DNA of 64,000 bases, from assembly GCF_003600685.1 (NCBI RefSeq), contig NZ_CP032084.1:62001-126000 (forward strand). The letters are read 5' to 3'. Below, one piece after another: positions 50,876 through 59,131 of the stretch. Within the stretch, counting starts at the first letter, position 1; each line of letters starts with the position of its first letter. The notes beneath the pieces were generated by a model. That model had not been told where the DNA came from. It saw only the letters and a program-made list of their open reading frames with translations, and did not search any database. This DNA comes from Achromobacter sp. B7 (GTDB taxonomy: Bacteria; Pseudomonadota; Gammaproteobacteria; Burkholderiales; Burkholderiaceae_B). Position numbers and translations under genes: made by a program.

Positions 50876-52054
50876 GTGCTTGAACTATCCAATCTGGACG
50901 AAATTGTGGCGCTGCGGCGCGATATCCATATGCACCCGGAGCTGTGCTACGAAGAGCACCGAACCGCCAAAGTGGTGGCGGACACGCTGCGCGGCTGGGG
51001 CATCGAGACGCATACGGGCATCGCCAAGACCGGTGTGGTGGGCGTGATCAAGCGTGGCACGTCGGACCGGGCCATCATGTTGCGCGCCGACATGGACGCC
51101 CTGCCCATGCAGGAAGAAAACCAGTTTGAACACCGCTCGCGCCATGACGGCAAGATGCACGGTTGCGGCCACGACGGCCACACCGCCATGCTGCTGGCGG
51201 CGGCGCGGCACTTGCAGACGGCCGGCGGCTTTGATGGCACCGTCTACCTGTGTTTCCAGCCTGCCGAGGAAGGCGGCGCCGGCGGCCGCGCCATGATCCA
51301 GGACGGCCTGTTCACGCGCTTTCCCTGTGAAGCCGTATTTGGCATGCACAACTGGCCGGGCCTGCCGGCCGGTGCGTTCGGCGTATGCGCCGGCCCGATG
51401 ATGGCGGCGGCCAATGGCTTCAAGATCACCGTCAAGGGCAAGGGTGGCCACGCCGCCGCGCCGCAGGATTGCAACGACCCGGTGCCCGCGCTGTTCGCCA
51501 TCGGCCAGGCGCTGCAAACCATCCTGACCCGCAGCAAGCGTCCGCTGGACGCGGCGGTGCTGTCGATCACGCAGGTGCAGGCCGGCGGCAGCGTCATCAA
51601 CGTCATTCCGAACACGGCGTGGCTGGGCGGCTCGGTGCGGGCGTATCGCACCGAGGTCGTCGACCTGATCGAACGCCGCATGAACGAAATAGCCGGCAAC
51701 ATCGCCGCCGCGCATGGCTGCGAGGCCGACGTGTTCTTCGAACGCCGCTACCCGGCGCTGGTCAACACCGTGGCCGAAACGGAATTCTGCATGCAGGTCA
51801 TGCGCGATGTGGTCGGCGACGAACGCGCGCTGACGATCGAACCCGCCATGGCATCGGAAGACTTCGCGTTCCTGTTGCAGGAAAAGCCGGGTTGCTATGT
51901 CTTCCTGGGCAACGGCGATGGCGAACACCGCCTGGCCGGCCACGGGCTGGGTCCGTGCATGTTGCACAACGCCAGCTATGACTTCAATGATTCCTTGATT
52001 CCGGCGGGCGCGTCGTACTGGGTTCGCCTGGCGCAACGCTATCTGACGGCCTGA
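50876..52054 (+). CDS. M20 family amidohydrolase (hippurate hydrolase-like)
   Basis: A 392-residue M20D metallopeptidase. Metal-binding motifs are seen in LRADMDALPM near 65-75, GCGHDGHTAML near 97-107, and QPAEEGGAGG near 128-137. The lid domain carries 'GKGGHAAAPQDCNDPV'. Enzymes of the group hydrolyse N-acyl amino acids or hippurate. The start is GTG at 50876 after GCGGAG. The gene is divergent from ivd and shares the operator region; a Bug-type binding protein gene follows 59 bp downstream, suggesting uptake and cleavage of an acyl amino acid. Confidence 0.92.
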   Translation: MLELSNLDEIVALRRDIHMHPELCYEEHRTAKVVADTLRGWGIETHTGIAKTGVVGVIKRGTSDRAIMLRADMDALPMQEENQFEHRSRHDGKMHGCGHDGHTAMLLAAARHLQTAGGFDGTVYLCFQPAEEGGAGGRAMIQDGLFTRFPCEAVFGMHNWPGLPAGAFGVCAGPMMAAANGFKITVKGKGGHAAAPQDCNDPVPALFAIGQALQTILTRSKRPLDAAVLSITQVQAGGSVINVIPNTAWLGGSVRAYRTEVVDLIERRMNEIAGNIAAAHGCEADVFFERRYPALVNTVAETEFCMQVMRDVVGDERALTIEPAMASEDFAFLLQEKPGCYVFLGNGDGEHRLAGHGLGPCMLHNASYDFNDSLIPAGASYWVRLAQRYLTA

Positions 52055-52113
52055 CGGGCCTGTTCGCCCGACGCTTTACCTCACGCAGTGCTACGCAACA
52101 TCACCAGGACAAT

Positions 52114-53085
52114 ATGAAAAAGAAGACTTTGCTGATCAAGGCCGCGGGGGCGGCTCTGGCAATCGTGGCAAGCGGCGCCATGGCCCAAGGCTGGCCCGCC
52201 AAACCCATCACGCTGGTGGTGCCGTACACGGCGGGCGGTAGCGCGGACGCCATCGGTCGCCGTTTGGGCGACGTGCTGCGCAAGGAAGCCAACGTTACGG
52301 TCATCGTTGAAAACAAGCCGGGCGCGGGCGCTTCGGTGGGCACTGACTTCGTCGCGCGTTCGCAGCCGGACGGCACGACGCTGCTGCTGGCGTCGACCAG
52401 CCCGCTGACGATCTTCCCGCATCTGGCCAAGACCAACTACGACCCGATGAAGGACCTGACGCCGGTGGCCAGCGTGGCCGTCGCGCCGGTGGCCATCGTT
52501 GCCACCAAGGCCCTGCCGGTCAAGGACTTTGCGGGCTTGATCGACTACGCCAAGTCGCATCCGGAAGGCGTGCGTTACGGCACGCCGGGCCAGGGCACCG
52601 TGGCGCATATCGGCATGGCCGCCGTCACCAGGCAGACCGGCACGCAGATGCTGCACGTGCCCTATCGGGGCAACAGTCAGGCGCTGACCGACGGGCTGGG
52701 CGGCGTGGTGGAATTGCTGGTGGTCAATAGCGACGTGGTGCTGCCGCACGTGGCAAACGGCGCGTTAAAGCCGCTGGCGGTGATGGCGCCGCAACGCCTG
52801 GCCGCATGGCCCGACGTGCCGACGATGGCCGAACTGAAACTGCCGCAGGCGCAGTACTACTCGAACTTCGGCGTGTTTGCGCCCGCCAACTTGCCGCCCA
52901 CCGTGTCCCAGCCGCTGCTGGCGGCGCTGACGCGCGCGGTGGCCAGCGCTGATTTCCAGGACCTGCTGGCCAAGTCGTATCTGCAACCGGGCACCGCGAC
53001 CGGCGAGGCGTTTGCCAAGCAGGTGCAGGCGGAATTCACCAACAACGCCCGCCTGATCAAAGAAGGCAATATCAAGGCCGATTAA
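52114..53085 (+). CDS. Bug-type tripartite tricarboxylate transporter binding protein
   Basis: A 323-residue Bug protein with a 24-residue signal peptide ending AMA. The mature chain starts QGWPAKPITLVVPYTAGG, a standard Bug opening; 'VENKPGAGASVGTDFVARS' and 'LHVPYRGNSQALTDGLGG' are further family motifs. The ligand is unknown. It follows the amidohydrolase and may bind the same compound. Its 3' end overlaps the convergent zinc-finger gene by 14 bp. Confidence 0.94.
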   Translation: MKKKTLLIKAAGAALAIVASGAMAQGWPAKPITLVVPYTAGGSADAIGRRLGDVLRKEANVTVIVENKPGAGASVGTDFVARSQPDGTTLLLASTSPLTIFPHLAKTNYDPMKDLTPVASVAVAPVAIVATKALPVKDFAGLIDYAKSHPEGVRYGTPGQGTVAHIGMAAVTRQTGTQMLHVPYRGNSQALTDGLGGVVELLVVNSDVVLPHVANGALKPLAVMAPQRLAAWPDVPTMAELKLPQAQYYSNFGVFAPANLPPTVSQPLLAALTRAVASADFQDLLAKSYLQPGTATGEAFAKQVQAEFTNNARLIKEGNIKAD

Positions 53086-54145
53086 GCCTGGGCTTGTGGG
53101 GCAGCCCGCGGTCATCCACCGGCAGCCCCATGACCCGATAACGCATGGCGGCCAACGATTTGGCATTGGTGATGCGGGCCATGTGGGCGCACTGCGCGCA
53201 CCAATGGCCCGCGCGAATCGACGCGAACGGCGCATGCCAATCGTGACCGCGATGACACAGCCAGTGCATTTTTCGGGTGGTGTTCAAGTACATGGACGTC
53301 AGGCATTCGCCACCGCGATCGCGGGCCGCCTGATGCGCGGCCTCGATGCCCAGCCGCTTGTTCAAGTTGGCGCAAACGCCGCACCAACTGCCCAGCAGAA
53401 TTTTGCCGCCGGTGGTCAGCCATTCGTGGCCGTCGGCGCAGCGGAATCGATACCGCACGCCCAGCCCGCGATACGCGTCCGACAGGCACAGGCCGCCCCG
53501 CTCTTTGGCCTTGCGTTGCAGGCGGGCCAGGCCGTCGGGATGCCGATAGCCTTCGACCTTGCGCAGGCGCGCGCATTCCGGGCACCAGGTTCGACGCAGC
53601 ACATCCGCACCCGCCGCTTCCCATTCGTGCCCCGCGCCGCAGCGGAACTGAAAGCTCTTTTGCCCGCGCGGGCTGGCGGTATCCAGGCACTGCCCGCCGC
53701 GCGCGATGGCGGTCTTCTGGATACGCACCAGCAGGTCGTCGCGCCGGCGCCGGTAGCCCGCGTCACGGCCACACACGGCGCAACCGATACGTTGCAGCGC
53801 CTTGTTGCCCTTGCGGTTCCAGGCGTGGCCGGCGTCGCATTGAAAGCGATGCGGTACATCCCAGCCCAGCCAGTGCGGCTCCAGGCAGGTGACCCCGTTC
53901 TTCTGCGCCAGTTCGCCCAGGCGTGTGAAGTTGGCCTCGGCCGCGCATAACGGGCATTTGACTTGCAGCGCGCGGCCGAACGTTTGCAGCGTGCGCTGGA
54001 ATTGGTGCCCTGCGGTGCATTGGAAACGGTACATCGCCGACAAGCCCCGCCAATGCGTATCCAGGCATTCAAAGCCGGCCGCGTCGGCGGCGATGCGCAA
54101 TTGCGGTTGGCGGTCGAGGATGGGGTGTTGGGGCTTCGTGTGCAT
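53072..54145 (-). CDS. Five-repeat Cys3His zinc-finger protein, uncharacterised
   Basis: A 357-residue protein built from five similar units of 60-67 residues. In every unit a Cys is followed exactly 16 residues later by C-x2-GH and then, 15-17 residues after the His, by C-x2-C. The unit cysteines begin at 27, 87, 153, 220 and 281; the GH histidines are 47, 107, 173, 240 and 301; the CxxC pairs are 64/67, 122/125, 188/191, 255/258 and 316/319. The linkers carry an Arg/Lys-rich helix ending RGGxCL. This resembles treble-clef or zinc-ribbon domains such as DUF4379, so nucleic-acid binding is likely. No enzymatic domain is present. The ATG at 54145 is chosen; the longer frame adds a non-repeat region. 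A solitary gene; function unknown. Confidence 0.78.
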   Translation of the reverse strand: MHTKPQHPILDRQPQLRIAADAAGFECLDTHWRGLSAMYRFQCTAGHQFQRTLQTFGRALQVKCPLCAAEANFTRLGELAQKNGVTCLEPHWLGWDVPHRFQCDAGHAWNRKGNKALQRIGCAVCGRDAGYRRRRDDLLVRIQKTAIARGGQCLDTASPRGQKSFQFRCGAGHEWEAAGADVLRRTWCPECARLRKVEGYRHPDGLARLQRKAKERGGLCLSDAYRGLGVRYRFRCADGHEWLTTGGKILLGSWCGVCANLNKRLGIEAAHQAARDRGGECLTSMYLNTTRKMHWLCHRGHDWHAPFASIRAGHWCAQCAHMARITNAKSLAAMRYRVMGLPVDDRGLPHKPRLNRP

Positions 54146-54392
54146 GAGGAATCCTGTTGCCAGAGACACCGCCATTGACCACCGTGCGCCGCCGCAAGAA
54201 CCCGGCAAGACAGAAGCAAAGCCGAAGGAAGGCGCGCAAGGGCTTCGGGCAATCACGGCCGCGATGCAGCGGGGATGGCGATTGCCGATCTTGCCTTCCT
54301 GTCGGACGCAAAGATATTGGATAAGTCTTATTTTTGATCGGAACTTTCTGAGGCGCAGACGGGGGAGGTCGGGCCGCGCAGGCCGCGCCGCG

Positions 54393-54725
54393 TCAGGTCG
54401 GGCGGGGTCCGAACATGATCACAAGCATGCCGGCCAGGCACAGGCCCACGCCCAGCCAGTCGCTTGCGCTGGGCCGCACGCCGTCAACCGCCCACAACCA
54501 CATCAACGCCATGCCGATGTACACGCCGCCGTAAGCGGCGTAGACGCGGCCGGAGGCGGCGGGGTGCAGCGTCAGCAGCCACGCGAAAAGCGCCAGGCTG
54601 GCCCCCGCCGGGGCAAGTAGCCAGATGGAATGGCCCTTGCGCAACCACAGGTATGGAAGGTAGCAGCCGATGATTTCGGCCAGCGCCGTCAGGACGAACA
54701 GCGCAAGGGTTTGCAGGGCCGCCAC
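54393..54725 (-). CDS. YnfA/UPF0060 family membrane protein
   Basis: A 110-residue protein with four membrane helices, matching the YnfA family ('[23 protein letters not shown]', '[24 protein letters not shown]', '[20 protein letters not shown]'). The glutamate in helix 1 is the kind of residue used for proton coupling in related small multidrug exporters. The start is taken as GTG at 54725, which gives the standard length and lies 10 bp after the liuR stop, so it is probably cotranscribed with liuR. Confidence 0.87.
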   Translation of the reverse strand: MAALQTLALFVLTALAEIIGCYLPYLWLRKGHSIWLLAPAGASLALFAWLLTLHPAASGRVYAAYGGVYIGMALMWLWAVDGVRPSASDWLGVGLCLAGMLVIMFGPRPT

Positions 54726-54735
54726 GTGCGCGCCC

Positions 54736-55116
54736 TCAGGGTTTTTGCGCCAGCAGCGCGCGGCATTCGCGTTCCTGCTGCGCAATTTCCTGCAAGGTGT
54801 CTTCGATGTCGCGGCGCTGTTGTTCCAGCGTGTCGCGGTGCTGCTCCAGCACGCTGAGGTACTGGCGCAATTGCACTTCGGTATCGCCGGGGCCGTCGTA
54901 CATGTCGATCAGCGTCAGGATTTCAGACAGCTGCAAGCCCAGGCGTTTGCCGCGTAGCGCCAGTTTCAGGCGCGTGCGGTCGCGCGGGCCAAAGATGCGG
55001 TTGCGGCCCTCGCGCGCCGGGCTGACGATACCCTGGTCTTCATAGAAGCGGATCGTGCGGGGCGTAACGTCGAACTCGCGGGCGAGCTCAGAGATGGTCC
55101 AGGTTGACGAGGGCAT
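54736..55116 (-). CDS. liuR: MerR family regulator LiuR
   Basis: A 126-residue MerR-type regulator. The HTH and wing are at 1-75 ('[46 protein letters not shown]'), followed by a long dimerisation coiled coil ('[33 protein letters not shown]'). No metal-binding cysteine pattern is present; the single Cys near the end is not in a sensor motif. Two operator-type palindromes lie directly upstream, one identical to that in front of ivd. This indicates LiuR, which controls leucine/isovalerate degradation in many proteobacteria. Confidence 0.88.
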   Translation of the reverse strand: MPSSTWTISELAREFDVTPRTIRFYEDQGIVSPAREGRNRIFGPRDRTRLKLALRGKRLGLQLSEILTLIDMYDGPGDTEVQLRQYLSVLEQHRDTLEQQRRDIEDTLQEIAQQERECRALLAQKP

Positions 55117-55130
55117 GCGGCGTGTGGCAG

Positions 55131-55146
55131 TTTACGTAAACGTAAA
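55131..55146. promoter_or_regulatory. LiuR-type operator, proximal to liuR
   Basis: TTTACGT-AA-ACGTAAA, with TT following, the same 18 bases as at 50756-50773. It is 14 bp upstream of the liuR start and 44 bp from the start of the divergent hydrolase gene. Confidence 0.85.
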
Positions 55147-55156
55147 TTATGATGAC

Positions 55157-55172
55157 TTGACGTCAACGTCAA
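55157..55172. promoter_or_regulatory. LiuR-type operator, second copy
   Basis: TTGACGT-CA-ACGTCAA, a variant of the neighbouring operator with 13 of 16 bases shared. Its start is 26 bp from that of the first copy, and it ends 17 bp before the ATG of the MBL-fold gene. Two tandem sites suggest tighter control of the divergent liuR/hydrolase pair than of ivd. Confidence 0.78.
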
Positions 55173-55189
55173 GCGTGGAGCAAGAGGCA

Positions 55190-56257
55190 ATGAACCCCAA
55201 CGAACAGAAATTGCAGTACCCCTGGGCGGACTTCCAGCCCGAAGCCGGCCGGGCCCATGTGGTGGCGGAAGGCGTCAAGTGGATCCGGATGCCGCTGCCG
55301 TTCGCGCTGGATCATATCAACCTCTGGCTGCTGCGCGACCGCATCGACGGCCAGGACGGCTGGACCATCGTTGACTGTGGCATCTCGCGCGACGAGGTCA
55401 AGGCCTTGTGGGAAGACGTCTTCAAGAACGAACTTGAAGGCCTGCCCGTGCTGCGCGTCCTGGTCACGCATATGCACCCCGACCACATCGGCCTGGCGCA
55501 TTGGCTGTGCGAACGCTGGGACGCGCGGCTGTGGATGACGATGACGGACTTCATGGTGGCCTCGTTGTGGTCGTCGCGCCGTAACGAAGCGGGCGGCGGC
55601 CCGGGCGGCCAATCCGCCGTCGAACACTTTGCGCGCCATGGCCTGACGGACCTGGGCGCGCAAGAGCAGATCCGCCAGCGCGCCAACTACTACCCCAACC
55701 TGGTGCCGGCGGTGCCCGCCCGCTACACGCGCATCATGCACGGCGATCAGGTGCGCATCGGTGACCACGACTGGCGCGTGATCGTGGGTTACGGCCACGC
55801 GCCGGAACACGCCTCGCTATACAGCGCCGACCTGAACGTGCTGATCTCGGGCGACATGGTGCTGCCGCGCATTTCCACCAACATCAGCGTGTTCGATTAC
55901 GAGCCCGACGCCAACCCCTTGCCGCTGTACCTGCGGTCGCTGGACGGCTACGCCGGCCTGCCCCGCGACGCGCTGGTGCTGCCCTCGCACGGGCGGCCGT
56001 TCAAGGGCCTGCACGAGCGCATTGCGCAGCAGCACGAACACCACCGCGATCGTCTGGCCGAAGTGCTTGAGGCATGCGCCGCGCAGCCGCAGTCAACGAC
56101 GGACATCTTGCCGGTGCTGTTCAAGCGCAAGCTGGACCTGCATCAGCTGACCTTCGCCATGGGTGAAGCGCTGGCGCACCTGCATGCGCTGTATTTCGAG
56201 GGCAAGCTGCGTCGTGCCACCGGCGACGACGGCATTGTGCGGTTCACGGCTGCGTGA
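55190..56257 (+). CDS. MBL-fold metallo-hydrolase
   Basis: A 355-residue metallo-beta-lactamase-fold hydrolase. The metal motif is THMHPDHIG (HxHxDH) near residue 95; 'GYGHAPEHASLY' supplies the next His and 'LISGDMVLPRIS' the bridging Asp. The C-terminal third has 'LPSHGRPFKGLHERI' with the last His and a helical region. The ATG at 55190 is used since it starts just after the operators. It is divergent from liuR with both operators between, so it probably belongs to the LiuR regulon; a thioesterase-like role on an acyl-CoA is possible but not shown. Confidence 0.87.
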   Translation: MNPNEQKLQYPWADFQPEAGRAHVVAEGVKWIRMPLPFALDHINLWLLRDRIDGQDGWTIVDCGISRDEVKALWEDVFKNELEGLPVLRVLVTHMHPDHIGLAHWLCERWDARLWMTMTDFMVASLWSSRRNEAGGGPGGQSAVEHFARHGLTDLGAQEQIRQRANYYPNLVPAVPARYTRIMHGDQVRIGDHDWRVIVGYGHAPEHASLYSADLNVLISGDMVLPRISTNISVFDYEPDANPLPLYLRSLDGYAGLPRDALVLPSHGRPFKGLHERIAQQHEHHRDRLAEVLEACAAQPQSTTDILPVLFKRKLDLHQLTFAMGEALAHLHALYFEGKLRRATGDDGIVRFTAA

Positions 56258-56290
56258 TCGACAAGCGCGGCGGGTTCATGACCGGACCCG

Positions 56291-56917
56291 TCAGCGTGTC
56301 GCCGTGGCCAGCCTGACGGCAAGGCCCACGAACACCAGGGCGGCGATGCGATTGAGCCAACGCTTGGCCGTGACCGAGCGTTGCAGCAGTTCGCCGAACG
56401 CGCCGGAAAAGAACGCGATGGCGCCGAACACCAGCAACGTCGACACCATGAACACGGCGCCCAGCTGCATGACCTGCAAGCCGACCGGGCCCAGCGCGGG
56501 CGTGGTGAATTGCGGCAGGAAGGCGAAGAAGAACAGCAGCACCTTGGGGTTGGTCAGGTTCATGACGATGCCGCGCCGGTACAGCGCGCCGGGCTTGAGC
56601 GGTTCGGGCCGTTTGCCGTCTTCCGATTCCACGGGGGCGCGCAGGATCTGCCACGCCAGGTATGTCAGGTACGCCGCACCCGCCAGCTTAAGCGCCGTGA
56701 ACGCCATGGGCGAGGCCGCGAACACGGCGGCAAGCCCGAGGGCGACGGCGGCCGTGTGGCCCAGCAGACCGGTGCACAGCCCCAGCACCACCAGCATGCC
56801 CGCCTTGCGTCCCCAGATAGCGGACTGCATCAGCACGAACACATTGTCCGGCCCGGGCGTCAGCGCCAGCAGCACGGCAATGCCGAAAAAAGCGATCAGG
56901 GTGTCGAAGGGCAGCAT
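56291..56917 (-). CDS. LysE family amino acid exporter
   Basis: A 208-residue six-helix transporter with both family signatures, 'ALTPGPDNVFVLMQSAIWGRKAGMLVVLGLCTGLLGH' and 'NLTNPKVLLFFFAFLPQF'. It probably exports an amino acid such as a homoserine- or lysine-like compound. It converges with the MBL-fold gene (33 bp) and is divergent from the nitroreductase gene. No regulator is adjacent. Confidence 0.93.
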   Translation of the reverse strand: MLPFDTLIAFFGIAVLLALTPGPDNVFVLMQSAIWGRKAGMLVVLGLCTGLLGHTAAVALGLAAVFAASPMAFTALKLAGAAYLTYLAWQILRAPVESEDGKRPEPLKPGALYRRGIVMNLTNPKVLLFFFAFLPQFTTPALGPVGLQVMQLGAVFMVSTLLVFGAIAFFSGAFGELLQRSVTAKRWLNRIAALVFVGLAVRLATATR

Positions 56918-57031
56918 GGGACGTGGCCTGGTGGAGGTGGGCGCCGGGTAGCCCGGAGAATGGCATCATAAGGGCAAATTCCCCGCAGTTCAGCGCTGCC
57001 ACGGAACCCCAAGGACAGAGAGAGACACGCC

Positions 57032-57844
57032 ATGACGACAAACGCCGCGCAGGCATCGCAAGCATCGCAAGCGCCAGAAACATCGCAAGCGTCCCAAGCA
57101 TCGCAAGCCGCCCCGGCCCGACATGCCTCCCACGCTGGCCCCGGCCTCGACACCGCAGCCGGCCCCGACGCCGCGCTGCACGCCCTGCTGCTGGCCCGGC
57201 ACAGCTGCCGTGCCTTCCTGCCCGCGCCCGTGCCGCGCGACGTCATCGAACGCATCCTGACGCTGGCCCAGCGCACGGCGTCATGGTGCAACTGCCAGCC
57301 CTGGCGGGTCGCGGTGACCGAAGGCGCGGGTACCGAGCGCTTGCGCGCCGCGCTGCTGGCGCGCGCGCAACAAGCCGATGCGGCGTCAGGCTTTACCCCC
57401 GACTTCCCCTTCCCCCGCGAATACCGCAACGAATACCTGGCGCGCCGCCGCGAATCGGGCTTTCAGCTGTACGGCGCGGTGGGCGTGGCGCGCGGTGATC
57501 GCGACGCCTATCGCAGGCAAGAGTTGCGCAACTTCCAGCTGTTTGATGCGCCGCACGTAGCCATCATCACCACCGACGAGGCGCTGGGCGAATACGGCGC
57601 GATGGATTGCGGCGGCTACGTCGCCAACTTCCTGCTGGCGGCGCAGGCCAACGGCGTGGCCACGGTGGCCCAGGCGTCGCTGGCGATGTACCCCGAGGTG
57701 TTGCGCGACGTGCTGGGCATCGACGCCGACCGGCGCGTGGTCTGCGGCATCTCGTTCGGCTATGCCGACGCCGATCATCCGGCCAACAGCTACCGCACGC
57801 GCCGTGCCGACCTGCCCGAAACGGTCAGTTGGGTCACCGCCTAG
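57032..57844 (+). CDS. Nitroreductase family protein with repetitive N-terminus
   Basis: A 270-residue FMN-dependent nitroreductase. The core begins at about residue 45 ('LLARHSCRAFLPAPVP'), with FMN contacts in the RHSCR segment and 'TASWCNCQPWRVAV', then 'FLLAAQANGVATVAQASLAMYPEVLRDVLGI' and a final 'CGISFGYAD' strand. The first 25 residues are Gln-Ala-Ser repeats encoded by near-identical 9-base units, absent from typical members (about 220 residues). It reduces nitro or quinone groups using NAD(P)H. An ATG at 57032 follows GACAGAGAGAG. Confidence 0.9.
   Translation: MTTNAAQASQASQAPETSQASQASQAAPARHASHAGPGLDTAAGPDAALHALLLARHSCRAFLPAPVPRDVIERILTLAQRTASWCNCQPWRVAVTEGAGTERLRAALLARAQQADAASGFTPDFPFPREYRNEYLARRRESGFQLYGAVGVARGDRDAYRRQELRNFQLFDAPHVAIITTDEALGEYGAMDCGGYVANFLLAAQANGVATVAQASLAMYPEVLRDVLGIDADRRVVCGISFGYADADHPANSYRTRRADLPETVSWVTA
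57053..57106 (+). repeat. 9-bp in-frame repeat inside the nitroreductase gene
   Basis: Six 9-base units related to GCATCGCAA (57053-57061, 57062-57070, then three variants, then 57098-57106). They encode Ala/Ser/Gln triplets. Because each unit is three codons, gain or loss of copies would change length but not reading frame. Confidence 0.88.
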
Positions 57845-57927
57845 GGACAGGCGCCGCCACGCCTGATATGGTTCACCCTGTTCGCCCCGAGTCCGGCCCT
57901 GTTCATTTCTCCAGCGTTCCTTCGAAG

Positions 57928-59121
57928 ATGACCTCCAAACACATCGATACGGTTTTGCAGCACGCGGGCACCGCCCCGTTCGACCCCCAGACCGGTACCG
58001 CGCCCGTGCCGCTGCCGCCGATGCGCGCCAGCACCGTGCGGTTCCAGAACCTGGCCGCGCTGGAACAGGCGCAGCGCAGCAAGGCCGAAGGCGGTCGCGC
58101 CACCACCTATGGCCGCATGGGCATGGACACCCACGCCGCGCTGGAACAGGTCTTTACGCAGCTGGAAGGCGGCACGCATTGCTACCTGGCGCCCTCGGGC
58201 TTGTCCGCGATGACGATGGTGATGATGGCGCTGTGCTCGGCCGGCGACCATGCTCTGATCTCCGATTGCGTCTACGGCCCGATGCGGGAACTGGACGACG
58301 CCGTGCTCAAGCGCATGAACATCGACATCACCTACTTCGCGGCCGACGACGACCTGGACGCGCTGGTGCAGCCCAACACGAAACTGCTGTACGTGGAATC
58401 GCCCGGCTCGCTGCTGTTTGAAATGCTGGACATGGGCGCCATGGCCGCCTTCGCCAAGCGCCACGGGTTGGTGCTGGCCACCGATAACACCTGGGGCTCG
58501 GGCTACATCTACCGTCCGTTGACGCTGGGGGCGCAGGTGTCGATCATTGCCGGCACGAAGTACGTGGGCGGGCACTCGGACCTGATGCTGGGCGCGGTGG
58601 TGACCAACGACGAAGGCATTGCCAAAAAGCTGAACCGCACGCAGTACGCGATGGGTTATTCCATCAGCGCCGACGACGCCTGGCTGGCGCTGCGCGGGGT
58701 GCGCACGATGCCGATCCGCATGGCGCAGCACGCGCGCCATGCCTTGCAGGTGTGCGAATTCTTCAAGAGTCGCCCCGAAACCGTGCGCCTTTTCCACCCG
58801 GCGTTGCCCGAAGATCCCGGCCACGCGTTGTGGCAGCGCGATTGCTCCGGGTCCAACGGCATGCTGTCGGTTGAGTTGCGCTTGTCGCCCGCCGCCGCGC
58901 GCGCGTTCGTGGATGCCCTGACGTTGTTCGGCATCGGCTTTTCGTGGGGCGGCTACGAAAGCCTGGTGCAGCTGGTGTCGCCCAAGGATTTGTCCAAGCA
59001 CCGCTATTGGGGCGAAGGCGAGAACGCGGTGGTGCGCTTGCACATCGGCCTGGAAGCGCCCGAGGACATCATCGCTGACCTGACCCAGGCGCTGGAAAAA
59101 GCGGCGGCGGTCAGCGCATAG
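57928..59121 (+). CDS. metC: Cystathionine beta-lyase
   Basis: A 397-residue Cys/Met metabolism PLP enzyme. YGRMGMDTHAALEQ near 61-74 holds the phosphate-binding Tyr/Arg of the neighbouring subunit, 'APSGLSAMTMVMMAL' near 88-102 the glycine loop, 'LVLATDNTWGSGY' the cofactor Asp near 186, and AGTKYVGGHSD the Schiff-base Lys211. It cleaves cystathionine to homocysteine, or related thioethers. The ATG at 57928 begins the conserved N-terminus; an ATG at 57868 is possible. It lies 83 bp after the nitroreductase gene on the same strand. Confidence 0.92.
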   Translation: MTSKHIDTVLQHAGTAPFDPQTGTAPVPLPPMRASTVRFQNLAALEQAQRSKAEGGRATTYGRMGMDTHAALEQVFTQLEGGTHCYLAPSGLSAMTMVMMALCSAGDHALISDCVYGPMRELDDAVLKRMNIDITYFAADDDLDALVQPNTKLLYVESPGSLLFEMLDMGAMAAFAKRHGLVLATDNTWGSGYIYRPLTLGAQVSIIAGTKYVGGHSDLMLGAVVTNDEGIAKKLNRTQYAMGYSISADDAWLALRGVRTMPIRMAQHARHALQVCEFFKSRPETVRLFHPALPEDPGHALWQRDCSGSNGMLSVELRLSPAAARAFVDALTLFGIGFSWGGYESLVQLVSPKDLSKHRYWGEGENAVVRLHIGLEAPEDIIADLTQALEKAAAVSA

Positions 59122-59131
59122 CGCCGCCGGC

